This document shows positions 8,845 to 17,007 of a stretch of 53,967 nt of DNA, piece after piece. Made by a program: the position numbers and the translations under genes. This stretch comes from an uncultured Bacteroidota bacterium (GTDB lineage: Bacteria > Bacteroidota > Bacteroidia > UKL13-3): positions 1 through 53,967 of the forward strand of contig CAIUDH010000103.1 in the NCBI GenBank assembly GCA_903897855.1. Reading direction: 5' to 3'. How positions within the stretch are numbered: position 1 is the stretch's first letter; each line of letters starts with the position of its first letter. The notes under the pieces are model-generated. The model was not told the origin of the DNA. It did not search any database and worked only from the letters and a program-made list of their open reading frames with translations.

Positions 8845-9957
8845 ATGAAAGCCGAAAACACAATCACGCACAGCAACTACGAAGCCTTGATGGTGGATTA
8901 CTGGGATGGCACACTATCTCCAGCCATGAAAGCGATGCTGATACTTTTTTTGAATGAGAATCCTCAAATTAGAGAGGATATTATGGAGGCCGGACAATTT
9001 ACCTTACCGACCGAATTATTATATTTTGAGAATAAAGAGGAGCTCCTTAAAAAAGAGGTAAGCCATTCTAACATGGATAGTTTTTTAGTTGCGGAGCTGG
9101 AACACGATTTGTTGCCTCACGAGCAAAACGAATTGAACCTGTTTATAGCCGCTCATCCACATTACAAAAGCGATAGAGCACTCTATGCTTTAACTAAAGT
9201 ACGACCCAACAAAAACCTAATTTACCCCAACAAAGGCAGTTTGAAGCATGGCCCACAGATCTCACTTTGGTTAAGGTATAGCCGTGTGGCGGCGGCAGCG
9301 TGCGTTTTCCTTGCTTTCGGGCTATGGTGGGTCAATAAACCCAAAATGGATCATGATTACGTCGACAATTCAAACTTCAAAAGCCAACTTCTTGAAATGA
9401 ATTCCGACAGATTAACGAGCGCAACACCACCATTGAACAGCACTTTTAAGGCTTCAGATAAGCAAGAGCACCTAGTACAAAAGCGATATAACGCCCTTGT
9501 TTCATCGGCTTCATCTGAAATGTCGAATGCTTTATTAATTCCTGTGCAGGAAGCAGGCACTGAAAACTTTAATAGTTATAGTAGAAATCGCAACCCTGAC
9601 GATTATTTAGAAGCGTTAGTGAATACTTATTTGCCATCGCAGAAAAGTATTCTTCCTCTTGTGAACCAAGAGGGTAAATCAAATATTGCCGAGCCGAATG
9701 TCCATCCATCCACAACGAGTATCATCAATGATTTCGCAAGTAAAAGCCTGAATAAGCTTCTAAAAGATTCGACTCTGGCCGATGAGATTGGAAATCAAAA
9801 GTACAGTGTAAAAACCAGGGTTGCGAAAACAGTAGCTTGGGTTACAGCGAAAGCTTCAAAAGGGAAACTAAGGGCGGAAGCCATACCCAACCTCGATGGA
9901 AGCCTGGCGGCCATGAGTTTCACCAATGGAAAGTATAATTATACGAAACGGTTTTAG
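8845..9957 (+). CDS. Probable membrane anti-sigma factor of the ECF pair
   Basis: A 370-residue protein with one predicted membrane segment at about residues 147-165 (VAAAACVFLAFGLWWV). The roughly 145-residue N-terminal part is therefore likely cytoplasmic and includes YEALMVDYWDGTLSPAMKAML, resembling the start of anti-sigma/zf-HC2-like proteins in this phylum, although no zinc-binding HxxxCxxC motif is visible. The C-terminal periplasmic part is Ser/Asn rich and has no domain I recognise. It sits one base after the ECF sigma gene, hence the inferred role of membrane-bound negative regulator. The function rests on context and topology only. Confidence 0.65.
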   Translation: MKAENTITHSNYEALMVDYWDGTLSPAMKAMLILFLNENPQIREDIMEAGQFTLPTELLYFENKEELLKKEVSHSNMDSFLVAELEHDLLPHEQNELNLFIAAHPHYKSDRALYALTKVRPNKNLIYPNKGSLKHGPQISLWLRYSRVAAAACVFLAFGLWWVNKPKMDHDYVDNSNFKSQLLEMNSDRLTSATPPLNSTFKASDKQEHLVQKRYNALVSSASSEMSNALLIPVQEAGTENFNSYSRNRNPDDYLEALVNTYLPSQKSILPLVNQEGKSNIAEPNVHPSTTSIINDFASKSLNKLLKDSTLADEIGNQKYSVKTRVAKTVAWVTAKASKGKLRAEAIPNLDGSLAAMSFTNGKYNYTKRF

Positions 9958-10102
9958 AAACGTAATTCTAATCTCTTAGTCATTTTCCGATCTAAATTAT
10001 ATAGGATGGTGAAAGGGGCAGCTTGAAAAATGGGATACCTTGAAGCTTAGGCACTGGTCTTTTTTGTGCTACCTTAAATAGCCTGTAAATGTGAGTAGTG
10101 GA

Positions 10103-10147
10103 GCAAAAAAAAATTATAATTCCTCATCTACGACAAGGAATTATAAT
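10103..10147 (-). terminator. Intrinsic terminator of the minus-strand redox operon
   Basis: A perfect 12-bp inverted repeat, ATTATAATTCCT at 10113-10124 with its complement at 10136-10147, has an 11-base loop. Read on the minus strand the hairpin is followed by a run of Ts (A-run at 10105-10113 on plus). It lies about 40 bp after the stop of the gene ending at 10187. The stem is AT-rich and so moderate in strength. Confidence 0.6.
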
Positions 10148-10186
10148 AATCAAACCAATATTTACGAATAAACAAAAACCCTTTTT

Positions 10187-10678
10187 TTAATCATCATCTT
10201 TTTCACCTTGTTCCTGAGTCGCATTATTTTGGATCGCACCACTTGTTATTTCTGTGTGCCTTATTTGTCCGCCTAAGTATCCTGTACGAGCCACAAGAAC
10301 AAAACTTAAAAGTGAGATGAAAAGAGTGAAACTAGCAGCGGTATTCGCTAGAGGGCTATTTTTGATGCTCAGAAATAATGCCACCAAGGCTGATACGCCA
10401 AGAAGGAGTAGTGAAATTAATGCAAACATGGCAAATTCCTCGTGGGTTTTTATGATATTTTCTATAACACCAGGAAGCTTTTCTACTGCTTCTTCTGCAC
10501 CTTCACCAGTGAGGTATGCAATGCCAGCTCCTACAGAGGAAAGTATAAATAAGAAGTAAGCCGCCATCTTGGTTGACGTACTTTTTCTCCATAGTCCATA
10601 GCCCAACACAAGGGCTCCAAGTATGGAACCAAAAACAGGAAGGTGGGTGATTAATAAATGCAGATGTACCTGAGTCAT
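10187..10678 (-). CDS. DUF2231-like four-helix membrane protein, copy 1
   Basis: A 163-residue inner-membrane protein with about four hydrophobic helices: residues 7-27, 38-58, 85-108 and 114-132. It opens with HLHLLITHLPVFGSILGALV and contains ARTGYLGGQIRH near the end. The gene product at 13614-14081 shares the same plan, with HLHAMLIHFPIALLMVG and AKTGYLGGQL, so the two are paralogs. The conserved His residues in helix 1 (HLH...H.P) could bind haem, as in other small quinone- or cytochrome-linked membrane proteins; this is inference. It lies 14 bp after the rubrerythrin-like gene, with an acidic tail of unknown role. Confidence 0.7.
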   Translation of the reverse strand: MTQVHLHLLITHLPVFGSILGALVLGYGLWRKSTSTKMAAYFLFILSSVGAGIAYLTGEGAEEAVEKLPGVIENIIKTHEEFAMFALISLLLLGVSALVALFLSIKNSPLANTAASFTLFISLLSFVLVARTGYLGGQIRHTEITSGAIQNNATQEQGEKDDD

Positions 10679-10692
10679 TATTTCTATATGGT

Positions 10693-11445
10693 TTAGAGTG
10701 AATTAATTGTAATAAATTTTTCTGAAAAAGTCATCGATATTCCACAACGAGCAGGGGCTTTTGTTTCATAGGTATTACCACAAGTAGGGCAAACATAAAA
10801 CACCGTTGGCAATGATTGAAGCGTATTGTTTTGGAGTGCAGTAAGAGCAGTTTCGTACATTACCCGATGCTTCTTTTCTGTTTTGTAAGCATAATTGAGG
10901 CTGATGAGGGCAAGTTGTTCTCCAGCAATATTGGCAGTGTTTAAAAAGTCGGGATACATGATTGTGGCTTCATAAGTTTCTCCTGCGATGGCATCTTCTA
11001 AATTTTCTTTTGTTGATTTAACAGTAAATTCGGGGATAACAGAAGCTGCTGCTGCTCCCATTTCCTGCAATACGGCTTTATGGTTATTGGCATGAATGTT
11101 TTCTGCGGTGGAGGCGGCTTTAAAGAGCAACGCAATTTGATGGAAGCCTTCTTGTTCAGCTTTTTTTGAGTAGGCTGCATATTTTGCACTTGCTGTAGTC
11201 TCACCTTTAAAGGCAGCCTGCAGATTTTGTGTAGTCTTCGTTTTGGCATCGGCTTGCGATAAAGAACTGGAGGAGGTTGCAGTGGCTTTTTTGTCGTCTT
11301 CTCTAGCTTCGTTTTTGGTAGTTGAATCCGAACTGTTTTGCACCGGCAATTTCATCGATGGGTTGGTGGAGGTGTTACCACATGAGGTAAATAGCAGGAC
11401 GCTTGAGGATACAAGCAGGGCAGGGATAAATAATAACTTTTTCAT
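10693..11445 (-). CDS. Rubrerythrin-like di-iron lipoprotein
   Basis: A roughly 250-residue envelope lipoprotein: a signal peptide (MKKLLFIPALLVSSSVLLFTSC) with the lipidated Cys in TSCGN, a Ser/Thr/Lys-rich linker, then a ferritin-like four-helix domain. Iron ligands fit FKGETTASAKYAAY, AENIHANNHK, EDAIAGETYEATIMYP and YKTEKKHRVMYE. A rubredoxin-like tail carries CPTC and RCGISM. Rubrerythrins reduce peroxide, normally in the cytoplasm; an exported lipid-anchored form is unusual. The fourth metal-ligand Cys of the tail appears to be Ser. The longest frame begins with TTG at 11463, but ATG 11445 opens directly into the signal peptide and is chosen. Confidence 0.85.
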   Translation of the reverse strand: MKKLLFIPALLVSSSVLLFTSCGNTSTNPSMKLPVQNSSDSTTKNEAREDDKKATATSSSSLSQADAKTKTTQNLQAAFKGETTASAKYAAYSKKAEQEGFHQIALLFKAASTAENIHANNHKAVLQEMGAAAASVIPEFTVKSTKENLEDAIAGETYEATIMYPDFLNTANIAGEQLALISLNYAYKTEKKHRVMYETALTALQNNTLQSLPTVFYVCPTCGNTYETKAPARCGISMTFSEKFITINSL

Positions 11446-11538
11446 TTGGTGAATTTTTAGCAATAAATTAATTGATGGTGCAAAGTTGCAGCAACCTGGC
11501 TTCTGACTGCCTTTGTTCTTGCTTAAGATTAGCTAAAA

Positions 11539-12906
11539 TTATTCAGGGAACTGTAAAGAAAAAGTAGTGCTACCCAGCCGGCTTAGCACAGAAATCTCTA
11601 TTCCTTGTAAGTCGGCTAGTTTTTTTACAATAGCTAACCCCAATCCACTCCCCGGAATTTGGGAGCTACGCGAATCGTCGGTACGGTAAAATCGGTTAAA
11701 CAAAAAAGGAATTTGTTCTTCCGAAATGGTATCACCTTTATTGGTGATTGAAAATGTATTTCTCAATACATTCCAAGAGCATGTAATTTTACCATTTTCA
11801 GATCCATACTTAATCGCATTCACAAAAATATTATCTAGCATGATCTGTAAGGAAAATGGATCAGCAAAAACGAATACGTTTTCGGGAAGGTCAACTTCAA
11901 TCTCTGCAGCTTTTTCACGCCTTAAAGTTTCCCCTTTAGCAATGGTAGAATCAAGAATTTTGTTTAGACTTACCATCTCCCTTTTTACGGTAGTCGATTC
12001 TAATCTAGCCAATTGTAAAAGTTGATCGAGTAACAGGTTTAGCTTTTCGGTTTGTTCGATGACCTCCCCAATTTTTTCTTCGTAATGTTGAGGTTCTCTG
12101 CTTTTGCGCAACAGTACTTCCAATGTGCCTCGGATGGCAGTTAGAGGCGTTCTGATTTCATGCGAAGCATCAGCGGTAAATTGTTTCTGCTGTTGATTGC
12201 TGTTTTCTATTCGACTTAAGAGTTCATTGATTGATTTTGCGAGAATATAAATTTCATCTTTATTTTCGGGCAACGGCAGCCTTTTATCTAGAGTGGAATC
12301 ATGAATACCAGAAGCTGCCTTTATAAGACGATATACAGGAGCAATGGCCTTTGATGCGGTGAGATAAATGACAATATACAAAATCAGAAGGAGTACCGGG
12401 AAAGCGATACACAAAGTAGAAAATAAATTGTCCAGTACATTATACGATTCTTGTTGTGAGATGCCAATCGTTAACTGTCCAATAATTTTTCCATGATCAT
12501 TGAGGATAGGAAACTGACCTAGTCTAAGATGCTGTTTCTCAAGTATACCGTTTATGAAACTTCCTTTTTTATTGGTGGGATCGAATAAAAAGTACTCGTT
12601 TCTCAAATTGGCCGATTTGAAAACGAGATGACCGTTATTGTCAATGATTTGAATAAAGGTAGGATTCACTTCTACCTTCTTATGCTCCGCTTCTTCCCAT
12701 TCGGGCATTTTGTTAATGAGAATACTGTCGTCCTTCCAATCGAGGGTGTTTAACACTTCCTCTTTTTCGAGCGAGATGTCATTATCGAGATGAAGAAATG
12801 AAGTGTAGAAGACGACCGCATAAATGGTCACAAATACCATAAGCGTTAAAACTGCAACCGCGGTGGTATTATAGAGTGCAATGCGTCGTTTGAAGCTAAC
12901 TCTCAT
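11539..12906 (-). CDS. Sensor histidine kinase, CusS-like
   Basis: A 455-residue membrane kinase. A transmembrane helix at about residues 11-38 is followed by a periplasmic sensor region of about 130 residues, a second helix (about 165-188), a HAMP-like linker, the HisKA domain with FTADASHEIRTPLTAIRGTL (phosphorylated His about 249) and a HATPase domain with DNIFVNAIKYG and GSGLGLAIVKKLADL. It autophosphorylates and passes phosphate to the response regulator whose gene overlaps it by 4 bp (ATGA), so the pair is translationally coupled. The periplasmic region has no Cys or His cluster that would point to metal sensing. Its neighbours suggest a redox or electron-transport signal, which is inference. 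Confidence 0.93.
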   Translation of the reverse strand: MRVSFKRRIALYNTTAVAVLTLMVFVTIYAVVFYTSFLHLDNDISLEKEEVLNTLDWKDDSILINKMPEWEEAEHKKVEVNPTFIQIIDNNGHLVFKSANLRNEYFLFDPTNKKGSFINGILEKQHLRLGQFPILNDHGKIIGQLTIGISQQESYNVLDNLFSTLCIAFPVLLLILYIVIYLTASKAIAPVYRLIKAASGIHDSTLDKRLPLPENKDEIYILAKSINELLSRIENSNQQQKQFTADASHEIRTPLTAIRGTLEVLLRKSREPQHYEEKIGEVIEQTEKLNLLLDQLLQLARLESTTVKREMVSLNKILDSTIAKGETLRREKAAEIEVDLPENVFVFADPFSLQIMLDNIFVNAIKYGSENGKITCSWNVLRNTFSITNKGDTISEEQIPFLFNRFYRTDDSRSSQIPGSGLGLAIVKKLADLQGIEISVLSRLGSTTFSLQFPE

Positions 12907-13580
12907 GTTTTATTGTTGATACGGTACCCGACTCCTCGTATAGTTTGTATAAAAGAATCGTGCCCCGGCACATCTAACTTTTTTCTGAGTGAGTTAATAA
13001 ACACATCGATAACAGAAGTGTCCTTGTCGAAATGAATATCCCAAATTTTTTCAATAATACGAGTGCGTCGGCATACATATCCTTTATTACGAAGCAAATA
13101 TTCGAGCAGAGCAAACTCTTTCTGTGTTAAATCAACAGGCTTGCCATACTTTAGTACCTGATGAACTTCCGTGTTTAAACTGATCCCTTCCGTTTCAAAA
13201 GTAGTTTGTTCACCTAATTTGTTCCGTAATAACACGTTAATTCGGGCCAATAATTCTACAAAGGCAAAAGGTTTTTTAAGGAAGTCATTGGCTCCTGCTT
13301 CCAAGGCAAAAACAGTGTCGTCTACGGTGTCTTTAGCAGTTAAAAAAATGATAGGAACAGTTTTGTTTATTTTACGGATGTTTCTGCAAATTTCAATACC
13401 ACTCATGCCGGGCAGCATCCAGTCAAGTAAAAAGATATCATATTCATCGATATTCTCAATGGCCATTTCAATAGCCCGACGGCCATTTCCGGCGATGTCA
13501 ACGGCAAAGCCCTCTTCCTCTAGCCCTTCCTTTAGAAAGCCTGAAATTGCGGTTTCATCCTCTGCAATTAAAATTCGCAT
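12903..13580 (-). CDS. OmpR-family response regulator, CusR-like
   Basis: A 225-residue regulator. The receiver domain covers residues 1-115, with acidic pocket ED 7-8, phospho-acceptor Asp 53 in FLLDWMLPG, and Lys about 105 in FLKKPF. The C-terminal winged helix covers about 125-222, with VDLTQKEFALLEYLLRNKG and SVIDVFINSLRKKLD and ending TIRGVGYRI, typical of the OmpR/PhoB class that binds tandem direct repeats. Such repeats with 11-bp spacing are present in front of this operon at 14124-14152. It is transcribed after the DUF2231-like gene (33 bp gap) and before its kinase. Confidence 0.95.
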   Translation of the reverse strand: MRILIAEDETAISGFLKEGLEEEGFAVDIAGNGRRAIEMAIENIDEYDIFLLDWMLPGMSGIEICRNIRKINKTVPIIFLTAKDTVDDTVFALEAGANDFLKKPFAFVELLARINVLLRNKLGEQTTFETEGISLNTEVHQVLKYGKPVDLTQKEFALLEYLLRNKGYVCRRTRIIEKIWDIHFDKDTSVIDVFINSLRKKLDVPGHDSFIQTIRGVGYRINNKT

Positions 13581-13613
13581 GCCGGTAAATTAAATAAAAA
13601 AATGTTTTTATTT

Positions 13614-14081
13614 TCAATTATTCTCTGGATCTGAAAAATCGGGAAGAGTTAATTCAATTCCAGCTCCATGTTTATAGACGAGCTGTCCTCCTAAATAGCC
13701 CGTTTTCGCTACAACGCCAATTGCCGCTGCAAACAAAACAAGTCCGAACATTCGCCAACGAGGTTTGTTGTTATTGAATATCTTTAGAGCGAGATAGAAC
13801 ACGGCGGTGGCTATGATGAGCCATAAGGCGAAGATGGCAGCATGTTCATGCAAAGCCAAGGCCTTACCAAGCGCACCTTCATCCATGCCCTTCCCGGCCG
13901 CCCTTCCTGTCAAATACGATGCCATGGCTCCTAGTGTACCTAAGATCAATAAATAAAAGGCGGCTTGAGTGTAAAACAATTTTTTGTTTAGAAATGCGAT
14001 TAATTCTGATAAAAATCCAACCATTAGCAATGCAATGGGGAAGTGAATTAACATAGCATGAAGATGAGTGGAGGAAATCAT
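13614..14081 (-). CDS. DUF2231-like four-helix membrane protein, copy 2
   Basis: A 155-residue inner-membrane protein with about four hydrophobic helices, opening with STHLHAMLIHFPIALLMVGFLSEL, a fit to the DUF2231 family. GVVAKTGYLGGQLVYKHG lies at the end of helix 4. It is related to the protein at 10187-10678. His residues are placed at helix ends (HLHAMLIH, HEHAAIF), which would suit haem or metal binding within an electron-transfer chain. It is the first gene of the operon carrying the two-component system, downstream of the repeat-bearing promoter region. Confidence 0.78.
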   Translation of the reverse strand: MISSTHLHAMLIHFPIALLMVGFLSELIAFLNKKLFYTQAAFYLLILGTLGAMASYLTGRAAGKGMDEGALGKALALHEHAAIFALWLIIATAVFYLALKIFNNNKPRWRMFGLVLFAAAIGVVAKTGYLGGQLVYKHGAGIELTLPDFSDPENN

Positions 14082-14094
14082 TTTATTTTATTTA

Positions 14095-14102
14095 CAAAGA
14101 TC
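14095..14102 (-). promoter_or_regulatory. Candidate -7 promoter element of the DUF2231-regulator-kinase operon
   Basis: On the minus strand the sequence reads GATCTTTG, one mismatch from TAnnTTTG. It lies 13 bp upstream of the ATG at 14081. The three direct repeats at 14124-14152 lie 21 bp further upstream, where a class II activator would contact polymerase. Confidence 0.4.
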
Positions 14103-14123
14103 TTGAAAGTGGAATTACATCTA

Positions 14124-14152
14124 TCTTAATAAAGTCTTAAGATTGTCTTAAG
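14124..14152 (-). promoter_or_regulatory. Three direct repeats with 11-bp spacing, probable response-regulator operator
   Basis: On the plus strand TCTTAA occurs at 14124, 14135 and 14146, exactly 11 bp apart; two copies extend to GTCTTAAG. One helical turn between half-sites is the standard layout for OmpR/PhoB-class regulators, and the core resembles the CTTAAG boxes of PmrA/QseB-type regulators. The site is in the 85-bp gap before the operon that encodes such a regulator, so autoregulation is likely. Confidence 0.65.
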
Positions 14153-14166
14153 TTGATTTCTATGGA

Positions 14167-15087
14167 TCAATCACTATCCTCGTCCTCCCCTTGCTTCTGT
14201 TTCGGATTGGAATTTGGTGTATTCTTCCCGTCTTGTTTTGATTCTATATTAGAGTTCTTATTCATTCGGATATCATGTTCGTTGCCACTCTTATGGCAGG
14301 CAGCGCAATTGTTGAGGTTTGAAATGCTGACCTCCCGATGTTCTTCTAAAATTTTACTCTCAGAGTGCTCATGACATCCGTAGCAGGTGTAGGTGCTATA
14401 ATTATTATTGCTGTGGCAGGTGGCGCAACTTGCATTATGATTTCGATCTAGTTGAAAATAATTCGAATGGTCGAATGTGGAGGGCTTCCATTGATTTGCA
14501 GTATGGCATTTACTGCAGTTGTCATTAATGAGCTGATGGTAGGTGTCGTTAGGTTTTTGATGACAGGCGGTACAATTGTTTTTATCAGCATTTTCAATCA
14601 TATCATGGTTAAAAACGACCGATACTTTCCATCCTTTAGTCGTATGGCAACGGTTGCACGAAGTGGAAATTTGAGCGTGCAATTTGTCCATCGGTTTACC
14701 ATGGCAACTGCTACAGTTATTTCGATCGTTTTCGGCCAGTAAATCATGTTTGAAGCTGCCAATATAATTCATCGGGTTTCGGCCTTGATGGTCGGAGTGG
14801 CAGGAGGTGCACTTCTGAGAGGTAAGACCTTGATGGAACAAGATTTTAATTTTTCCAGCATTCGTATCGCCTAAAGGCAGACTGTCTTTTCCAATTTCCG
14901 AAAGTTTATGACACGAGATGCATTTGCTGTTGGCAGCACCCCAAAATGGCGAATGGCATGATTGACACTTGTCATCAAGCTTCTGGTGGCCTTCAATAAG
15001 TTTGCCTGGGTTAAGCATCACATAAGGGAAAGCGTACATAAGCCATACACACGCAATGATGATTCCAACTACAATTAATTTTTTCAT
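14167..15087 (-). CDS. Membrane-anchored ten-haem cytochrome c
   Basis: A 306-residue multihaem cytochrome with an uncleaved-looking N-terminal helix (residues 3-25) holding it on the periplasmic face. Ten CxxCH haem-attachment motifs are visible in order: CQSCH, CISCH, CTSCH, CSSCH, CNRCH, CTACH, CSKCH, CATCH, CYGCH and CAACH. Several are spaced like paired-haem modules of the cytochrome c3/c7 and NapC-like families. No catalytic signature of nitrite or hydroxylamine enzymes is seen, so it most likely transfers electrons. The C-terminus is a low-complexity Asn/Lys/Asp tail. Its ATG overlaps the stop of the cytochrome b-like gene by 4 bp, so the two are probably partners. Confidence 0.92.
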   Translation of the reverse strand: MKKLIVVGIIIACVWLMYAFPYVMLNPGKLIEGHQKLDDKCQSCHSPFWGAANSKCISCHKLSEIGKDSLPLGDTNAGKIKILFHQGLTSQKCTSCHSDHQGRNPMNYIGSFKHDLLAENDRNNCSSCHGKPMDKLHAQISTSCNRCHTTKGWKVSVVFNHDMIENADKNNCTACHQKPNDTYHQLINDNCSKCHTANQWKPSTFDHSNYFQLDRNHNASCATCHSNNNYSTYTCYGCHEHSESKILEEHREVSISNLNNCAACHKSGNEHDIRMNKNSNIESKQDGKNTPNSNPKQKQGEDEDSD

Positions 15088-15656
15088 TTGCTAAACATGA
15101 TAATGGTAATTATATGCATCAATGATAACACACCGAAAAGAAAGGTCATGGGTAAATGAACCACCCTCCAACTTTTCATTAAATCGACTGTAATGGAATC
15201 AAAAAAAAGTTTTTTGTCGGCCTCCTCTGCACTTAATCCGGTGCTAACTAAAGCTAGCTTTCTATCCTTCAACGATTCATTCGATTTCTTTAGCAGGTAT
15301 TTTCCAACCAAGCCGCTGGCCACCACGACGAGAAGCATGATAATACCAAGCCATGGTAACAAGGCATTAAAGTGGATGCCTGCATGTACAAGAATCATGA
15401 TGGAGCCAATCCAGGAGAGATATTCGTGCAACAGTAGTAGTTTTTTCGGTGAGCTGCTTTCAATTAGTTTTCGCTTTTTTAACGAATAAATAAATGAAAG
15501 AAGGATTACCACTGTGCCAAGAGGACCAAGGTATCGCCCCACATAAACAAGTTGGTATCGGTGAAGAAAATAATCAATGACCAGAGTGAGAAAAACCATC
15601 AGTGCATACCACTGAACAAAAGGGAAGACATATTTAAAAAGCAATGGTTTTTTCAT
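15084..15656 (-). CDS. Cytochrome b-like integral membrane protein
   Basis: A 190-residue protein with about five hydrophobic segments. Candidate haem-b ligands are the His residues in LLLHEYLSW, LVHAGIHF, WRVVHLPMTF and LMHIITI, whose placement in helices resembles cytochrome b561/ferric-reductase-like membrane proteins. With the overlapping ten-haem cytochrome c gene it would form a quinol-to-periplasm electron conduit (cytochrome b to multihaem c); this is inference from gene order and His placement. The family is not identified with certainty. It is the first gene of this minus-strand pair. Confidence 0.65.
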   Translation of the reverse strand: MKKPLLFKYVFPFVQWYALMVFLTLVIDYFLHRYQLVYVGRYLGPLGTVVILLSFIYSLKKRKLIESSSPKKLLLLHEYLSWIGSIMILVHAGIHFNALLPWLGIIMLLVVVASGLVGKYLLKKSNESLKDRKLALVSTGLSAEEADKKLFFDSITVDLMKSWRVVHLPMTFLFGVLSLMHIITIIMFSK

Positions 15657-15822
15657 AAATATTTCGAATGAAAGAGGTCAAACAATTTTCTATAGATGTA
15701 TCCTTTCCCCTGAGAAATTCCTTAACAAGGAAAATCGGAGCATCAAAACTAATGAATGTTCAAGGAATTAAACATGACGAGAATCATAAGGATGAAAGCA
15801 GAATAGGAGAAACCTTAGTGGG

Positions 15823-16902
15823 CTAATTATACTCCATCAAATAGGGTTTAATGAACTGGTTTAAGTCGCCATCCATGACACTCTGCACGTCGCTGGTTTC
15901 GGTACCTGTGCGAAGGTCTTTCACTAATTTATAAGGATGAAAAACATAGTTGCGTATTTGTGAACCCCACTCAATTTTCTTTTTCCCGGCTTCAATTTTG
16001 GCACGAGCATCATTTTGTTTGCGAAGTTCTATTTCATAAAGTTGAGAACGAAGCATCTGCATCGCCCGCTCTTTATTTCCAATTTGTGAACGATCAACCT
16101 GGCAAACAACCACAATACCGGTTGGCTTATGCGTTAGTTGCACTTTAGTCTCTACTTTGTTTACGTTTTGTCCGCCAGCTCCACCGGATCGTGAAGTGTG
16201 AATTTCAATGTCGGCATCTTTAATTTCTATTTCGATACTGTCGTCGACCACCGGGTAACAATAGACAGAAGCAAAAGAGGTATGGCGTTTATTGGCCGAG
16301 TCGAAAGGGCTCAGGCGTACCATTCGGTGAACTCCGTTTTCTCCTTTTAGGTAACCGTAAGCAAATTCACCTTCAAACTCGAGTGAAGCACTTTTTATAC
16401 CTGCCCCATCGCCCCATTGCAGATCGAGTTGAGTTACTTTATAGCCATTTTTTTCACCATACATGGTGTACATACGCATCAGCATCTCTGCCCAGTCCTG
16501 ACTTTCGGTACCTCCTGCACCAGGGTTGATAGTAATAATACAATGAAGTTGATCTTCTTGGTTTCTGAGCATGTTTTTAAACTCCAAGGCTTCTACTTTC
16601 TCTAAAGTTTTGGAATAATTTAAATCCATCTCCTTGTCATCCAAGTCGCCTGCAATATAAAATTCCCAGAGTACCTGCATATCTTCATAGGTCGATTTGA
16701 CCAATTTGTAGGCCTCGGTCCATACTTTTTTCTGCTTTATTTGTTTCAGCAGCACTTCGGCCGCTTTGGGGTCATCCCAAAAGCCTGGGGCATGCGATTG
16801 GTCTTCCATCTCGCCAATTTCATCAAGTTTTTTTTCTATGTCCAGGTAGCGGTATAAATCACCCACCCGAGTTTTAATATCTTTAAATTGAATATCCGTC
16901 AT
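15823..16902 (-). CDS. prfB: Peptide chain release factor 2
   Basis: A 359-residue class I release factor that recognises UGA and UAA stop codons and triggers peptide release. The codon-recognition tripeptide SPF is at residues 198-200 ([16 protein letters not shown]), which separates RF2 from RF1 (PxT). The catalytic GGQ is at 243-245 in [20 protein letters not shown]. The N-terminal region has the family's [12 protein letters not shown] segment. E. coli prfB carries a programmed frameshift near codon 25 (CTT TGA C); here the same place reads CTG GAC in one continuous frame, so that autoregulation is absent. It is transcribed alone. Confidence 0.97.
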   Translation of the reverse strand: MTDIQFKDIKTRVGDLYRYLDIEKKLDEIGEMEDQSHAPGFWDDPKAAEVLLKQIKQKKVWTEAYKLVKSTYEDMQVLWEFYIAGDLDDKEMDLNYSKTLEKVEALEFKNMLRNQEDQLHCIITINPGAGGTESQDWAEMLMRMYTMYGEKNGYKVTQLDLQWGDGAGIKSASLEFEGEFAYGYLKGENGVHRMVRLSPFDSANKRHTSFASVYCYPVVDDSIEIEIKDADIEIHTSRSGGAGGQNVNKVETKVQLTHKPTGIVVVCQVDRSQIGNKERAMQMLRSQLYEIELRKQNDARAKIEAGKKKIEWGSQIRNYVFHPYKLVKDLRTGTETSDVQSVMDGDLNQFIKPYLMEYN

Positions 16903-16920
16903 TATGCTTTAATTGGTAGG

Positions 16921-16928
16921 CAAAAATA
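16921..16928 (-). promoter_or_regulatory. Candidate -7 promoter element of prfB
   Basis: The minus strand reads TATTTTTG followed by C, a full match to TAnnTTTG. It ends 18 bp before the prfB ATG, giving a leader of roughly 14 nt. A -33 element is not clear. Confidence 0.5.
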
Positions 16929-17007
16929 GAACATTCTTGCCTCGATAATAGAGTATTGAAAATAAAAAGACAATGAACATCACAATAATTTGGGAGCAGC
17001 AAGGAAA

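Noticed and set aside
16800-16860. Programmed frameshift site in prfB
   Set aside because: No in-frame or shifted stop is present; the reading frame is continuous.
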